A stretch of 64,000 nt of DNA from an uncultured Prevotellaceae bacterium (GCA_946402905.1 CAMIYC010000012.1:1-64000); one strand, 5' to 3'; counted from the stretch's first letter, positions 54,403 through 63,760 are shown. Notes: generated from the sequence alone by a model not told the origin. Translations and numbers: made by a program.

Positions 54403-56670
54403 TCAGATTACATTCACAATCCTACTTAGCGTCGTAATCAAATCATATCCATCCCAAACCAGCGTAAAGTCCATCGACTTGCCCAGCGGCACAAACCGAT
54501 CCACTCCCTTTGGATGGTTTTCATTCACAAACTTAACTATCTCCTCACGAGTCAATCCATAATAAGTCACTGTTTGGCTCTTGATGGTAGCAATAGGCAA
54601 CAGGTCGGTCAGCGACTTGGCATCATACTCATAAAAGAACCCGCTATTGAAACGATAGTCCATCATTTCGGGAAATAGGTTATCCATCTGAATCCTCGTC
54701 AGTAGCGGCTGTTCTACCGTCACTTTGCCCAATTTCATATTGGCAGCGGCTTTATACAGGGCATTCATCTTTCCAATGGTCTGCACTGGTGTAATGTGAT
54801 AGTGCTCCGAGGCATACTCCACCACCTTCTTCCAAAACAGCTCCTTACCCTCTTCTTTCTTGTGGCCTACCCACACGATGATTCGTGGAGCAGTACAAGC
54901 GTTTTGGTCAGAGAAATAGGTGTCATTATAGAAGTTCTTAACAACCTTATCCTGATCCTCTGCCTCCAAGAATGCATCTGCATTCAGCAAAGCAAACGAA
55001 TAACGGTCTGCAAAGTTCACCTCATTGGCTCTGGGCTGCAGTGGACTTTGGCGGATTTCAGCAATAGTGGCATCACCACCCCAAACTATACGACTCTGGC
55101 ACATACCAGAGAACAAGTCGGTAATCTCCTTGATAGGCGGGTATTTCACAAAGCAGATATACGGAGCCATATCTTTGTGAGTGGTCTCTAAGAGCTCACG
55201 AATACAGTCGGAAATAATCTGCACTTGCGGAAAGTCCTTAGCAGGCAGACGAACAATGTTGGCATTACCGGCCAACAGTCCAGCTGCAAAACTGAATGCA
55301 AAGTTCACAGGCACGTTACTCGGTGTGCTATGGAACACGATACCGCGTCCTAATCTGCGCTCAATATCGTGATAGTGATCTTTCTCTTTCAGCAGAGCAC
55401 CCTTGCGACACCAGAAACCAAAGGTCATCACATCCGAATACTGCTTACCTCTCTGCATCACCAGTTTAGACAGATCATTGAAGAACGAAATGACTGGCTC
55501 TGCAAATGGAGGCAAGGCAGAAACACTGGGCATCTGTTCAATGGTTTTGTCTTCACCAATAACAAACTCCAATCCGCTCAACTTACCGAACTTGGCAGCA
55601 TACGTGTCTGAACAGCCACGTATCTCTGCATGCTTGATACGTCCGTGGATATGGAAATACTTTCCTTTACGTCCACAAGGACAGTCATCCTCACCCAGCA
55701 CAACGCCTTCGTCTTCCGTCAAAAGCATGTGTCCAGGATAACTCTTAGGCAAAATGCTTACCACCTCAATGATACCCGTCTCACCATTCTTGGCTACGGA
55801 GAAGTCTTTGGAATTACGGATGATGATATCGGAGAAGTTGGAGGCATGCAGGTGTCCGTGTTCGCACTCAATATATATGGATCCTGTCTGTTCCACCATA
55901 CCATAGTAATCGTGAACATTCTCCACCTTAATACCGCAGACATCATTCAGGCACTGCTTAAACTGTGCCGGCGAGACGCTCTCCGCTACCAATTTTTTCC
56001 AACCGCCTCCGTGTATCAGCACACCTTTCGACAGGTCGGGGCTATAACCGCTCTCCTTCAATTTCTTGTAGAAGTGTTGCCATATCATAAAAGTAAAGCC
56101 AAACAGGAAGATGGTCTCGTCCTTATGCTCCTCTAAAAAGGCTTTCATCCCCTCAATATCCAGCTCCATTCTCTCATCCAGTGCATACATACGCTTGCTG
56201 CCAAACATCGAAAAACCAAGGATGCCGGCGCCTCTGGCACTGAACATATTTCTATCCTTCACCACATTCGACGAGTCCAGGATAATCATCGGAACACGTT
56301 TGTTGCCCAGCAGCGAAGCAATAATCTTCGCCAGAGTCTTGGTTTGGTTGGCTGAGGTCTCTCTGTCTAAATAGATTTTTGATGTCTTCTGCCCAGTGGT
56401 TCCTGATGAGGTCATGGTCTTTATGACTTCATCCTCTGCCACACTCCGAAGGGTCATGTCCTTAAACAGGCTCACCGGCAGATAAGGCAAATCCTCATAA
56501 TGATGAATCTTGTTCAGGTCAACCCCCGTCGCATCCAGCATTTTCCTGTACTCTTCGCAATGATCGTAATGATACTTGCTCAGATTAAGCAGATACTCAT
56601 CCAAAACCATGCGCTTATCCTCTTTGCCAAGGGAATACGGATTAATCTCCAATAATTCTTCTAATGTCAT
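54403..56670 (-). CDS. Fused LuxE-LuxC acyl-protein synthetase/acyl-CoA reductase
   Basis: A 755-aa fusion. The N-terminal half (about 1-360) is a LuxE/PaaK-like acyl-activating domain with the ATP loop TSSGTTG (87-93), DSSNVV, HGGGWKK and HDYYGMVEQTGS (253-264). The C-terminal half (about 385-755) is a LuxC-type reductase with TPSNVPVNFAFSFAAGLLAG and the catalytic Cys592 in DQNACTAPR. Together these activate a carboxylic acid and reduce it with NADPH to an aldehyde, as in the bioluminescence fatty-acid reductase, but no luciferase is present. It is the last intact gene of the operon, after an adenylate-forming ligase, and is followed by the KAS III fragment. The acid used is unknown. In luminous bacteria the two domains are separate proteins. 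Confidence 0.88.
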   Translation of the reverse strand: MTLEELLEINPYSLGKEDKRMVLDEYLLNLSKYHYDHCEEYRKMLDATGVDLNKIHHYEDLPYLPVSLFKDMTLRSVAEDEVIKTMTSSGTTGQKTSKIYLDRETSANQTKTLAKIIASLLGNKRVPMIILDSSNVVKDRNMFSARGAGILGFSMFGSKRMYALDERMELDIEGMKAFLEEHKDETIFLFGFTFMIWQHFYKKLKESGYSPDLSKGVLIHGGGWKKLVAESVSPAQFKQCLNDVCGIKVENVHDYYGMVEQTGSIYIECEHGHLHASNFSDIIIRNSKDFSVAKNGETGIIEVVSILPKSYPGHMLLTEDEGVVLGEDDCPCGRKGKYFHIHGRIKHAEIRGCSDTYAAKFGKLSGLEFVIGEDKTIEQMPSVSALPPFAEPVISFFNDLSKLVMQRGKQYSDVMTFGFWCRKGALLKEKDHYHDIERRLGRGIVFHSTPSNVPVNFAFSFAAGLLAGNANIVRLPAKDFPQVQIISDCIRELLETTHKDMAPYICFVKYPPIKEITDLFSGMCQSRIVWGGDATIAEIRQSPLQPRANEVNFADRYSFALLNADAFLEAEDQDKVVKNFYNDTYFSDQNACTAPRIIVWVGHKKEEGKELFWKKVVEYASEHYHITPVQTIGKMNALYKAAANMKLGKVTVEQPLLTRIQMDNLFPEMMDYRFNSGFFYEYDAKSLTDLLPIATIKSQTVTYYGLTREEIVKFVNENHPKGVDRFVPLGKSMDFTLVWDGYDLITTLSRIVNVI

Positions 56671-56765
56671 ATTGTCAGTTCTTTATTCGTACTCTTATTA
56701 TTTGTGTCACTCGTGTGATTCGTGTTCGCTTTATCATTCCTGGTGAAGCCGAGGAATCTCTAAAA

Positions 56766-58172
56766 CTAAATCATACTCTGCATCTTCTGATAGTCGATTT
56801 TTCCTGACGATTTCACAGGTATCTTTGGAATAACCTTCACAGCGAAAGCTCTGTTGTTGAACCCTGTTTTTTCAACAAGCAGTTTCACAATGGCCTCTTC
56901 AAGACCTTCTTGCGTCACAAAGATGGTAATCTTATCATCCACTCCCACGCAAGCACAACTGGTGGAAATACTCTTCAAGATTTGCTCTGTGGCATCAAGG
57001 TTGCAGCGATTACCCCACACCTTTACGAAACGCTTCATGCGTCCTGTAATGTAGTAATAGTCATCTGTATCCCTGCGCGCAACATCGCCTGTGTGAAGCA
57101 CTCCGTGATTTTCATCACCTTTTGCCAAGTCCGCACGACATTCCGCATAGCCAAGACTTACATTCGGTCCTTCATAAACTAATTCTCCGTCCACATCAGC
57201 CTCTTCAATGGCATTACCATTCACGTCAATTAGTGAGAACTTTCCTCTTGGAATAGCTATACCTATGCTGGCACACTTGTCAAGTGCGTGCTCCAATGGA
57301 AGGTAACTCATACGAGCAGTAGCCTCCGTCTGGCCATACATCACGAAGAATCGCTTGCCTTTGCACCTCGCAAACTCAATATATTCCTTCGCAATATCCT
57401 TATTCAACTTTCCGCCTGCCTGTGTCATAGTTTTTAGATACGGCAAATCCATCCGAAAGAACCGCAGCTTCTTCAACATCTCGTAGGTATAAGGTACACC
57501 TGAAATAGAAGTGGCCTGATTCTCCTTCATAAAACTCCAGAACTCCCTTTGCGCAATGGTGCCTTCAGTCATCAACAGCGTTGCTCCTCTTATCAGATGG
57601 CTATTGATAACTGACACACCATAGCTATAGTACGAGGGCAACACGGTCACTGGCCGCTCGTTCTCGTCAATCTCCAAATATTCCGCAATCTGCTCTGCAT
57701 TGGCTTTAACGTTAGCCAACGACAGCCGCACAAACTTCGGAGACCCTGTACTTCCAGAGGTAGTCAGGCAAAGTGCCAGTTCGGGATTGATCTCTGACTT
57801 TTCAATCTTGTTTTCATACTGCATCTTCAATAACACAAACGATGCGTATTCATACACCTTCTCTCCATTGTAATCGCCTGCCTTCTCTGTGTTCATCCAC
57901 AGATATTCAGGTTGGTAAATCTCAACCAAATTCTTGATGGTGGAAGATTCCTTGCCTCCGTCAAGCAGTACAATGGGGGTCTGATGCTCCAGACATCCCA
58001 CATAGCCCACCAATGAGCCAAGACGGTTCTCGCAAAGACAGAATAATAAACCCTTTTGCGTGGTTGCTTTAGCAAACGAGTCAGCTTCAGCAGCCAGTTC
58101 TCCGTATGTCAGCCTCTCACCTCTGTCTGTAATGACTGCAATGTTTGTTTTATAACTTTTAAAATTGAACAT
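56766..58172 (-). CDS. AMP-dependent acyl ligase (adenylate-forming)
   Basis: A 468-aa class-I adenylate-forming enzyme that activates a carboxylic acid as acyl-AMP and passes it to CoA or a carrier protein. The expected motifs are present: the P-loop LTTSGSTGSPK (136-146), YGQTEATARM, GELVYEGPNVSLGY, HTGDVARRDTDDYYYITGR and the C-terminal KSSGKIDYQK with the catalytic Lys. It is shorter than typical acyl-CoA synthetases, like ligases that load ACPs. With the ACP at 61557 in the same operon, loading of that ACP is the likely job. It starts 1 nt from the stop of the metallo-beta-lactamase-fold gene. Confidence 0.88.
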   Translation of the reverse strand: MFNFKSYKTNIAVITDRGERLTYGELAAEADSFAKATTQKGLLFCLCENRLGSLVGYVGCLEHQTPIVLLDGGKESSTIKNLVEIYQPEYLWMNTEKAGDYNGEKVYEYASFVLLKMQYENKIEKSEINPELALCLTTSGSTGSPKFVRLSLANVKANAEQIAEYLEIDENERPVTVLPSYYSYGVSVINSHLIRGATLLMTEGTIAQREFWSFMKENQATSISGVPYTYEMLKKLRFFRMDLPYLKTMTQAGGKLNKDIAKEYIEFARCKGKRFFVMYGQTEATARMSYLPLEHALDKCASIGIAIPRGKFSLIDVNGNAIEEADVDGELVYEGPNVSLGYAECRADLAKGDENHGVLHTGDVARRDTDDYYYITGRMKRFVKVWGNRCNLDATEQILKSISTSCACVGVDDKITIFVTQEGLEEAIVKLLVEKTGFNNRAFAVKVIPKIPVKSSGKIDYQKMQSMI

Positions 58173-58871
58173 TTACAGGTATTTTGCTTCTTTTATCTTA
58201 AATGGTTCACCGTGACCAGGGAGCACAATCATTTCTTTATCGAGCGACCTCAAAAAAGGTCTGGTCACATTCTCATACGTTTCGTTATTACTTGTCCTGA
58301 AACGTGTTATGGTTGGGGCGTTCTGTATCAGCGAATCACCCGTGAAAATATATTTCCCATCAATTATATAGCAAGCGCTTCCGGGGCTATGACCAGGTGT
58401 AGAATAGCACTCAAATGTTAATTTTTCTATCGTCAGCTTCTCTTGATATGTAAAAACATTGTCAGCCTTCAATACGTATGGTTTGTATTTTGCCATAAAA
58501 TCTTCACATCGATGTCCTCCGTCTGCAAGATCTTTTGTTCTCAATGCCATTGCCACCAACCTCGGGGTATTCCCGTTTTCAGAGGATATGTACTTGGCAC
58601 AGTCTTGATGACAGAATACTGATGTTTCCATTCGCTGTTGCAGCCATTCTACACCTGTTGTATGGTCATAGTGTTCATGCGTCAGGATAATCTGTAACCG
58701 CTTGATTCCATATTGTTCGAACAATGGAAGGAGTCCCTCGTTAATGTTAGGGTCAAACACGATGCCTGTTTCACCTACAGGGATGAAATACATATTTGAT
58801 GCAACCGGTTCATAGACGAACAGATAAACATCATATTGTACATGCCCTACAGAAATTGTATGATGATTCAT
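58173..58871 (-). CDS. Metallo-beta-lactamase-fold hydrolase
   Basis: A 232-aa enzyme of the MBL/glyoxalase-II superfamily. The metal-binding pattern is complete: HEHYDH in LTHEHYDHTTG, the later His in GHSPGSACY, the Asp in FTGDSLI and a final His in LPGHGEP. These proteins hydrolyse thioesters, lactones or similar bonds. In this operon it could release the product from the ACP or act as an editing thioesterase; this is inference, since the substrate cannot be read. It lies between the transketolase and ligase genes with almost no spacing. Confidence 0.88.
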   Translation of the reverse strand: MNHHTISVGHVQYDVYLFVYEPVASNMYFIPVGETGIVFDPNINEGLLPLFEQYGIKRLQIILTHEHYDHTTGVEWLQQRMETSVFCHQDCAKYISSENGNTPRLVAMALRTKDLADGGHRCEDFMAKYKPYVLKADNVFTYQEKLTIEKLTFECYSTPGHSPGSACYIIDGKYIFTGDSLIQNAPTITRFRTSNNETYENVTRPFLRSLDKEMIVLPGHGEPFKIKEAKYL

Positions 58872-58874
58872 ATC

Positions 58875-59840
58875 CTACAGTGCAGCGAGTATATCTTCTG
58901 CTATCAGTTCAGTTGTTAGCCTGTTTTGAGCCAACAGCCCGTCATAGTTACAAGCCAGGTCAAAACTGTCGTGGATGCCACAACGCAGCAGTCTGGGCAT
59001 TCCTGCTTTCTCGGTCATCACCTCGGCAACGGCAGCGCCAAGACCTCCCATTTTGTTATGTTCTTCAATAGTCACAGCCAGCTCATATTGTTTGGACGTC
59101 TGCACAGCCACCTTGTCGATAGGTTTCACAGAGAACATGTCATAGACAGTAGCCGTAATACCCTTTTCTTCCAACTTGGCTGTTGCTTTCAAAGCCGCAC
59201 TCACCATCGTACCCACAGCATAGATAACAACATCACTACCCTCTTTGAGCTGTTTGGCTTTGCCAATCTCAAAGGAAGTTTCTTCTTTATAAACCATCGG
59301 GCAGTTCAGGTTACCTGTCAGTCGCATATAAACCGCCCCTTCTGCCTTTCTTGCCTGTTCAAACAGCTTTATTGCAGATGCTGCATCAGCGGGAGAAAGA
59401 ATGGTAATATTGGGTATAGACCGCATCACGGCCAAGTCCTCAATAGAATAATGAGTGTTTCCTGCAAAGCCTTGACTTAAACCTGCGCCAGACCCCACAA
59501 CTATAATCTTTTCTTTCATGTAGCCGCAGAAATGGCGCACCTGTTCACAACTGCGCATCGTGATAAATGTGGCGTAGGTGGTGGCACAAGGATGAAATCC
59601 TTCTGCTGCCAGACCTGCTGCAATACCAATCATATTCTGTTCTGCAATACCGATATTGTAGAACTGATTGGGATATTTATAAATAAACTTGGTCATTCCC
59701 GACAGGGTAGCTAAGTCTGCCGTCAAGAGGACAAACTTCTCATCTTCTTCGGCAGCAGACAGCACAGCCTGTCCGAAGATAGAACCTCTCTGCCCCAACA
59801 TCGAACATGTACGGGCACTCCTCTTGGTAATCTCAAACAT
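58875..59840 (-). CDS. Transketolase C-terminal subunit (pyrimidine-binding and C-terminal domains)
   Basis: A 321-aa subunit with the transketolase pyrimidine domain and C-terminal domain. The catalytic Glu67 lies in YNIGIAEQNM, and the segment GAGLSQGFAGNTHYSIEDLA is also typical of the split form. It pairs with the N-terminal subunit encoded upstream (8-nt overlap) to form a thiamine-diphosphate enzyme that moves a two-carbon ketol unit between sugars or onto an aldehyde. Split transketolases are common in secondary and polysaccharide gene clusters. The nearby LuxE-LuxC reductase could supply an aldehyde acceptor, which would make an unusual ketose or acyloin; this is inference. Confidence 0.92.
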   Translation of the reverse strand: MFEITKRSARTCSMLGQRGSIFGQAVLSAAEEDEKFVLLTADLATLSGMTKFIYKYPNQFYNIGIAEQNMIGIAAGLAAEGFHPCATTYATFITMRSCEQVRHFCGYMKEKIIVVGSGAGLSQGFAGNTHYSIEDLAVMRSIPNITILSPADAASAIKLFEQARKAEGAVYMRLTGNLNCPMVYKEETSFEIGKAKQLKEGSDVVIYAVGTMVSAALKATAKLEEKGITATVYDMFSVKPIDKVAVQTSKQYELAVTIEEHNKMGGLGAAVAEVMTEKAGMPRLLRCGIHDSFDLACNYDGLLAQNRLTTELIAEDILAAL

Positions 59841-60642
59841 TTTCTACCTCCTTTCTGGCTTGTTCATACTCTTCCTGACTCAGGGTGTGGTGATGCCATT
59901 CCTTGACTCCCTCAATGAACGATACGCCTTTGCCCTTTATGGTGTTGGCTATCACACATGTTGGTTTGTCTGATGTGTACTTTAGTGCTTTCGACAGGAC
60001 ATCACAATCGTGGCCGTCCACCTCCAACACGTCAAAACCAAATGCCTCGAACTTCTTGCTCAAGTCAATCTGGTTCATCACGGTTGTTGTAAGACCGTCA
60101 TACTGCAACTTGTTCTTGTCAACTATCACAGTGAAATTATTCAACCTGTAATGTGCAGCAGACATAGCGGCCTCCCAAATCAGGCCTTCATCACATTCTC
60201 CGTCACCAACCAGAGCAAACACACGGTTTGTATTGCCTTTCCTTTTACAAGAAAGTGCCAAACCCACGGCAAAGGTCATTCCCATGCTTAGACTGCCGCC
60301 AGAAAACTCGATTCCATTCTTCAAGTCACGCATAGCGTGACCATGAAAATGAGAACCATCGGTCTCAAAACTGGCTATATCTTCATCTGTCAGAAATCCA
60401 ACCTTGTTGAGAGCAGAGTAGTATGCCAACACACAATGTCCCTTGCTGACTACCAGCCGGTCACGATTTTCGTCCTCTGGATTGTTGACATCAAATCGCA
60501 GCACATCGCCATACAAGGTGGCCATGATTTCGATGGATGACAGTCCCGGCCCTACGTGAGAACCATTCTTGCCACAATCTAAGGCCATCTTCAATGCTGA
60601 CAGTCTGAGATCTTTAGAAAATTGAACTAAATCTTTTGTCAT
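59833..60642 (-). CDS. Transketolase N-terminal subunit (thiamine-diphosphate binding)
   Basis: A 269-aa subunit with the transketolase TPP-binding motif GDGECDEG (147-154) closed by NKNKLQ-type residues near 177, the substrate-side HVGPGLSS, SKGHC (66-70) and GSLSMGMTFAVG. I used the Met at 60642. The open frame runs on to 60765 but adds 41 residues that do not resemble the family and reach back towards the SDR stop. It overlaps the C-terminal subunit gene by 10 nt or so, implying equal production of both halves. Confidence 0.9.
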   Translation of the reverse strand: MTKDLVQFSKDLRLSALKMALDCGKNGSHVGPGLSSIEIMATLYGDVLRFDVNNPEDENRDRLVVSKGHCVLAYYSALNKVGFLTDEDIASFETDGSHFHGHAMRDLKNGIEFSGGSLSMGMTFAVGLALSCKRKGNTNRVFALVGDGECDEGLIWEAAMSAAHYRLNNFTVIVDKNKLQYDGLTTTVMNQIDLSKKFEAFGFDVLEVDGHDCDVLSKALKYTSDKPTCVIANTIKGKGVSFIEGVKEWHHHTLSQEEYEQARKEVENV

Positions 60643-60816
60643 CGGGATTGTTTTGAGTTTAACTTTTATGACAAATATATCGTTATGAGTAGTGGTTCTG
60701 TGCTTTTTCTCTAATAGGTTGGAAATCAGCCTCTTGAAAAATGACTCTACATAATTATTAGTCATAAAAGAGCATGTGATTTTCTTGAGCTTTTGGAAAT
60801 CGCAAGACGTAAATCG

Positions 60817-61557
60817 TTACCCCCCCCCATCTACCTTTATAGACTCTCCTGTTATATAGGAGGACTTGTCAGAAGCCAGGAAGAGGCATACCTCTGCAAT
60901 TTCTTCGGGAGTTCCGAAACGATGAAGTGCAAGGCTTTTTTTTATCTGCTCAACGGCTTCTTTATCAAGTATGTCTAACATCTTGGTCTGGATAAGCCCC
61001 GGTGCTACAGCATTTACCCTAATACCTGCACTTCCCAATTCACGGGCAAGCTTCTTAGTGGCAATAACCATCGCTGACTTGCTTGCTGCATACTCCATCT
61101 GTGAGGTATCCTCACCCCAAGCTGATATGCTGGCAATATTGACGATACTACCCCTCCTCTGGCGTAGCATAGGACGAGATACCAGTTGTATTAGTTCAAT
61201 GGCACTGAAGAAATTCACCTCCATCACCTTTCTGATGTCTTCCATCTTGGTCATGGAGAACAGGCGATTAGGACTTACTATTCCTGCCGCATTGACTAGA
61301 ATATCCACTGAAAGCTTTTCACAAAGGATGGCCCTAATGCCGCTCTTGATACTTTCACTGTCACTGAGGTCAATATAGACTGGCTTTATCCAGACGTGGT
61401 TTTTATTTTCCCATGTCTGGATTTTCTGCAAGAAATCCTCGTCCTCTCGGTGTACCACAGCCCAGCAGTTGCAACCGTTCTTTGCGAACAACTTCAAGGT
61501 AGCCAAACCTATGCCGCTTCTGGCTCCAGTGATGATGGCGTTCTTACCTGTGAGCAT
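60817..61557 (-). CDS. Short-chain dehydrogenase, FabG-like
   Basis: A 246-aa NAD(P)-dependent oxidoreductase with IITGARSGIGLA (8-19), NAAG, the Ser in ASISAWGED, YAASKSAM with Tyr and Lys, and an ending GESIKVDGGG. It could reduce a 3-oxoacyl-ACP or the ketone made by the transketolase. The final three glycines are encoded by nine consecutive G bases on the coding strand (60828-60820) directly before the stop codon. Its start overlaps the ACP stop by 1 nt (TGATG arrangement), so the two are coupled. Confidence 0.88.
   Translation of the reverse strand: MLTGKNAIITGARSGIGLATLKLFAKNGCNCWAVVHREDEDFLQKIQTWENKNHVWIKPVYIDLSDSESIKSGIRAILCEKLSVDILVNAAGIVSPNRLFSMTKMEDIRKVMEVNFFSAIELIQLVSRPMLRQRRGSIVNIASISAWGEDTSQMEYAASKSAMVIATKKLARELGSAGIRVNAVAPGLIQTKMLDILDKEAVEQIKKSLALHRFGTPEEIAEVCLFLASDKSSYITGESIKVDGGG
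60820..60828 (-). repeat. Homopolymer of nine G at the 3' end of the SDR gene
   Basis: Nine C on the plus strand (G on the coding strand) encode the last three Gly codons before TAA. A gain of one base would bypass the stop and add about 20 residues, ending at a TAA near 60759. Such tracts can slip in replication; they are also prone to sequencing error. Confidence 0.7.
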
Positions 61558-61793
61558 CAGATCTCTATGTCGTATTTCTTCAACAGTTCCTTTCCCTTTT
61601 CGTATGAGGAGAGGTCGATAATGTCGTCCATCTCCATCATAATATCAAAGGCATCCTCTATGGCGGCAACCAATGACATGTGGCCTACTGAATCCCATTC
61701 TGGGACACCCTGATACTTCAGCTCCGAGAGCTGCTCTTCTTTCACATTCAATGTATCGCAAAATAGAGCATTGTACTTTGCTAAATTTGTCAT
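61557..61793 (-). CDS. Acyl carrier protein
   Basis: A 78-aa acidic helical protein with the phosphopantetheine site Ser35 in PEWDSVGHMS, matching the classic DSV/DSL motif. It differs clearly from the ACP at 40359-40583. It lies between the GNAT gene (11 nt) and the SDR (1-nt overlap). In this operon it would hold the acyl group activated by the ligase at 56766 until reduction or transfer. Production by the same transcript as the ligase, the hydrolase and the reductase supports a dedicated carrier. Confidence 0.9.
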   Translation of the reverse strand: MTNLAKYNALFCDTLNVKEEQLSELKYQGVPEWDSVGHMSLVAAIEDAFDIMMEMDDIIDLSSYEKGKELLKKYDIEI

Positions 61794-61804
61794 AATGCTA
61801 CAAA

Positions 61805-62431
61805 TTAACTTAATATTTTTTTGAATAATCCTCTTGTTCTTCCATCTGGTAATTGATACTCATTTACCAGTTCTGTATTTTTCATTCTTAGCTGTGCATT
61901 AAAGATTCGTTCGTTCTGACGGTCAATCTCGAAATACACTTCTTTAATACCAAGAGCATGCATCATCTTGAACTTTATCTTATCAAGCAACATCATACTG
62001 ATACTTCCTGGCTCATCCTTATTCCAGCATAGGTATTCCGATCTTGCTCCTTTCATGTGTATAAACTCCTTCCCTGTCTCAGGATTGAGCGATTTGAATC
62101 TCTGCCAAACACCCCTCATATATGAAGGATGTCTGATAATTCCTTGTAATGCCGCAAATCCAAGCCTTGTTTTATGTTTACGGATGGTCTTGGCTTGTGA
62201 TTCTGCATCTAAAGAACCACTACTGAAGCCAACTATGATGCCATTTTTATTTTCCGCACAGACGATTATCTCATTGGGATCATCAAGTATCACTTTATAA
62301 TAGGCACGTAGAAAGGCCTTTCCTAATAATAGAAATATTCCTTCTGTGTATCTGTCTCTCACGTGCCAATGACAGTTCGCAATCTGCTTAGCATCACTCG
62401 GCTTTGCCAGCCTAAATCTAATTTCACTCAT
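61805..62431 (-). CDS. GNAT-type acyltransferase
   Basis: A 208-aa protein with a GNAT-like fold: the opening IRFRLAKPSDAKQIANCHW is typical of the first strand and helix, and NGIIVGFSSGS the central strand. The family's CoA-binding glycine loop is only partly recognisable, and a long central insertion (about 85-150) makes the assignment less certain. Transfer of an acyl group to a sugar or amino group is plausible. I used the Met at 62431; the longer frame to 62479 overlaps the glycosyltransferase. Confidence 0.65.
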   Translation of the reverse strand: MSEIRFRLAKPSDAKQIANCHWHVRDRYTEGIFLLLGKAFLRAYYKVILDDPNEIIVCAENKNGIIVGFSSGSLDAESQAKTIRKHKTRLGFAALQGIIRHPSYMRGVWQRFKSLNPETGKEFIHMKGARSEYLCWNKDEPGSISMMLLDKIKFKMMHALGIKEVYFEIDRQNERIFNAQLRMKNTELVNEYQLPDGRTRGLFKKILS

Positions 62432-62450
62432 TCTTGTTTTTGTTGTCACA

Positions 62451-63710
62451 TCAATCCGTTTCAATGTTAGGGGACTCATCCATTACCGAATCGATAAGAT
62501 GGATGATCTGAGGGTAAGTTTTTTCCCTGTCAAATCTCTCTTCTGCCAATTTCTTCGCGTTTTCGCCATATTCTCTTGATCTTTCTTTGTCACCCGCAAT
62601 CTCAAGAATCGCCTCTACAAGGCTGGCGACATCCTCTGGCTCAAAGTTCAATCCTGCTTTGTAATCTACGATCAAGTCTCGCATCTCTTGGCATAGAGAA
62701 CCGTTCAGGCAGGGTATGCCGGCCGCAAAATAATCTGCCACCTTATTGATGATACTCTGTGAGGCCCTGCGCTTGACGGAGTTGATGGTCATATCCGACT
62801 TGCTCAGATAAGCAGCCATTATCTCATAGTCTACGAATCCCACAAAATCCACATTCCTGATATGCCTCTCTTCTGCATATTTCTTCAGGTGGGCTTCTTC
62901 CGGGCCTTGACCAAGGATCTTTACTATTATATTATTATAACCCTTGGACTGCAAGACCATGGCGGCGTCCAGCAACGTATAAAGATCATAAGTGCTGCCA
63001 AGAGTGCCGGCGTAAGTGACCCATATCTCACCCTCCTTTTTGGCGATGGTCGAAGCGTATTTCTTGATGCCGGAGTAGAACCGGTCGAATGTGGCTCCGA
63101 TGTATACGGCTTCACGGTTTTTAGCTTTATTGTTCACGCTCAGTCCGCGCTGGAGATATTCATTCGACACGGCCATCAGCTCATCCGCAGCGGCATAGCA
63201 CCGGTCGGCCCTCTTCTTGATGGGGGCTGTAAACAGCCGGTACATCCATTCTTTTTTCAGCAGCACTCTGAATACTTCCGGCCACAAGTCCCTGACATCG
63301 ATGATCAGTTTCAATCCCTGAGTATGGCAGAGGTCTTTGATCTTCAGTATGGTCGGGATATCGGGCATGCCAGCGTATACGATGTCATATCCTTTGTAAT
63401 GACCCTCCAACCATACTTTCACATTCTTCGCCCATACCTCACCAGATCTCCATCGGCCAAAGGAGACATTCTTTTTATAAGGTGGCATATGGATAATTTC
63501 TATATCATCGAAATCAGGATATTCCTTGCGAAATTTTTCCACGTCTCGCACTTTCTTGGCATAGTGATTGAAATCACTTGTAAGTAGTGTCACCTGATAC
63601 CCCATTCTTCTCATCATGTTGAAGAGATACAGCGTACGCTTATATCCACCTTCACCAGGAAGATATACTAGGCCATTGATGAACAATACTTTTGGCTTCT
63701 TCTTGTTCAT
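62451..63710 (-). CDS. GT4-type glycosyltransferase
   Basis: A 419-aa GT-B glycosyltransferase. It opens KVLFINGLVYLPGEGGYKRT and has a linker with IIDVRDLWPEVF, which is typical of WbuB-like GT4 enzymes, and the donor-site region around ILGQGPEEAHLKKYAEER and GFVDYEIMAAYLSKSDMTI. I chose the Met at 63710, because the promoter at 63729-63760 covers the earlier Met at 63731. Met 63722 remains possible. It is the first gene of the LuxE-LuxC operon, so the product of that pathway is probably attached to a sugar chain. Confidence 0.87.
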   Translation of the reverse strand: MNKKKPKVLFINGLVYLPGEGGYKRTLYLFNMMRRMGYQVTLLTSDFNHYAKKVRDVEKFRKEYPDFDDIEIIHMPPYKKNVSFGRWRSGEVWAKNVKVWLEGHYKGYDIVYAGMPDIPTILKIKDLCHTQGLKLIIDVRDLWPEVFRVLLKKEWMYRLFTAPIKKRADRCYAAADELMAVSNEYLQRGLSVNNKAKNREAVYIGATFDRFYSGIKKYASTIAKKEGEIWVTYAGTLGSTYDLYTLLDAAMVLQSKGYNNIIVKILGQGPEEAHLKKYAEERHIRNVDFVGFVDYEIMAAYLSKSDMTINSVKRRASQSIINKVADYFAAGIPCLNGSLCQEMRDLIVDYKAGLNFEPEDVASLVEAILEIAGDKERSREYGENAKKLAEERFDREKTYPQIIHLIDSVMDESPNIETD

Positions 63711-63728
63711 GGATTGTTTCATTTCATG

Positions 63729-63760
63729 CAAAGGTAGTTGTTTTGTGGGAATAAGTCAAA
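63729..63760 (-). promoter_or_regulatory. Promoter of the GT-ACP-transketolase-LuxEC operon
   Basis: On the minus strand TTTG (63760-63757) and TACCTTTG (63736-63729) are 20 nt apart, a full consensus. Transcription should start near 63722-63725, giving a very short leader and deciding the start codon of the glycosyltransferase. Confidence 0.75.

Noticed and set aside
54403..56670. Bioluminescence genes
   Set aside because: LuxE and LuxC domains are present but luxA, luxB and luxD are not, and the context is polysaccharide synthesis.
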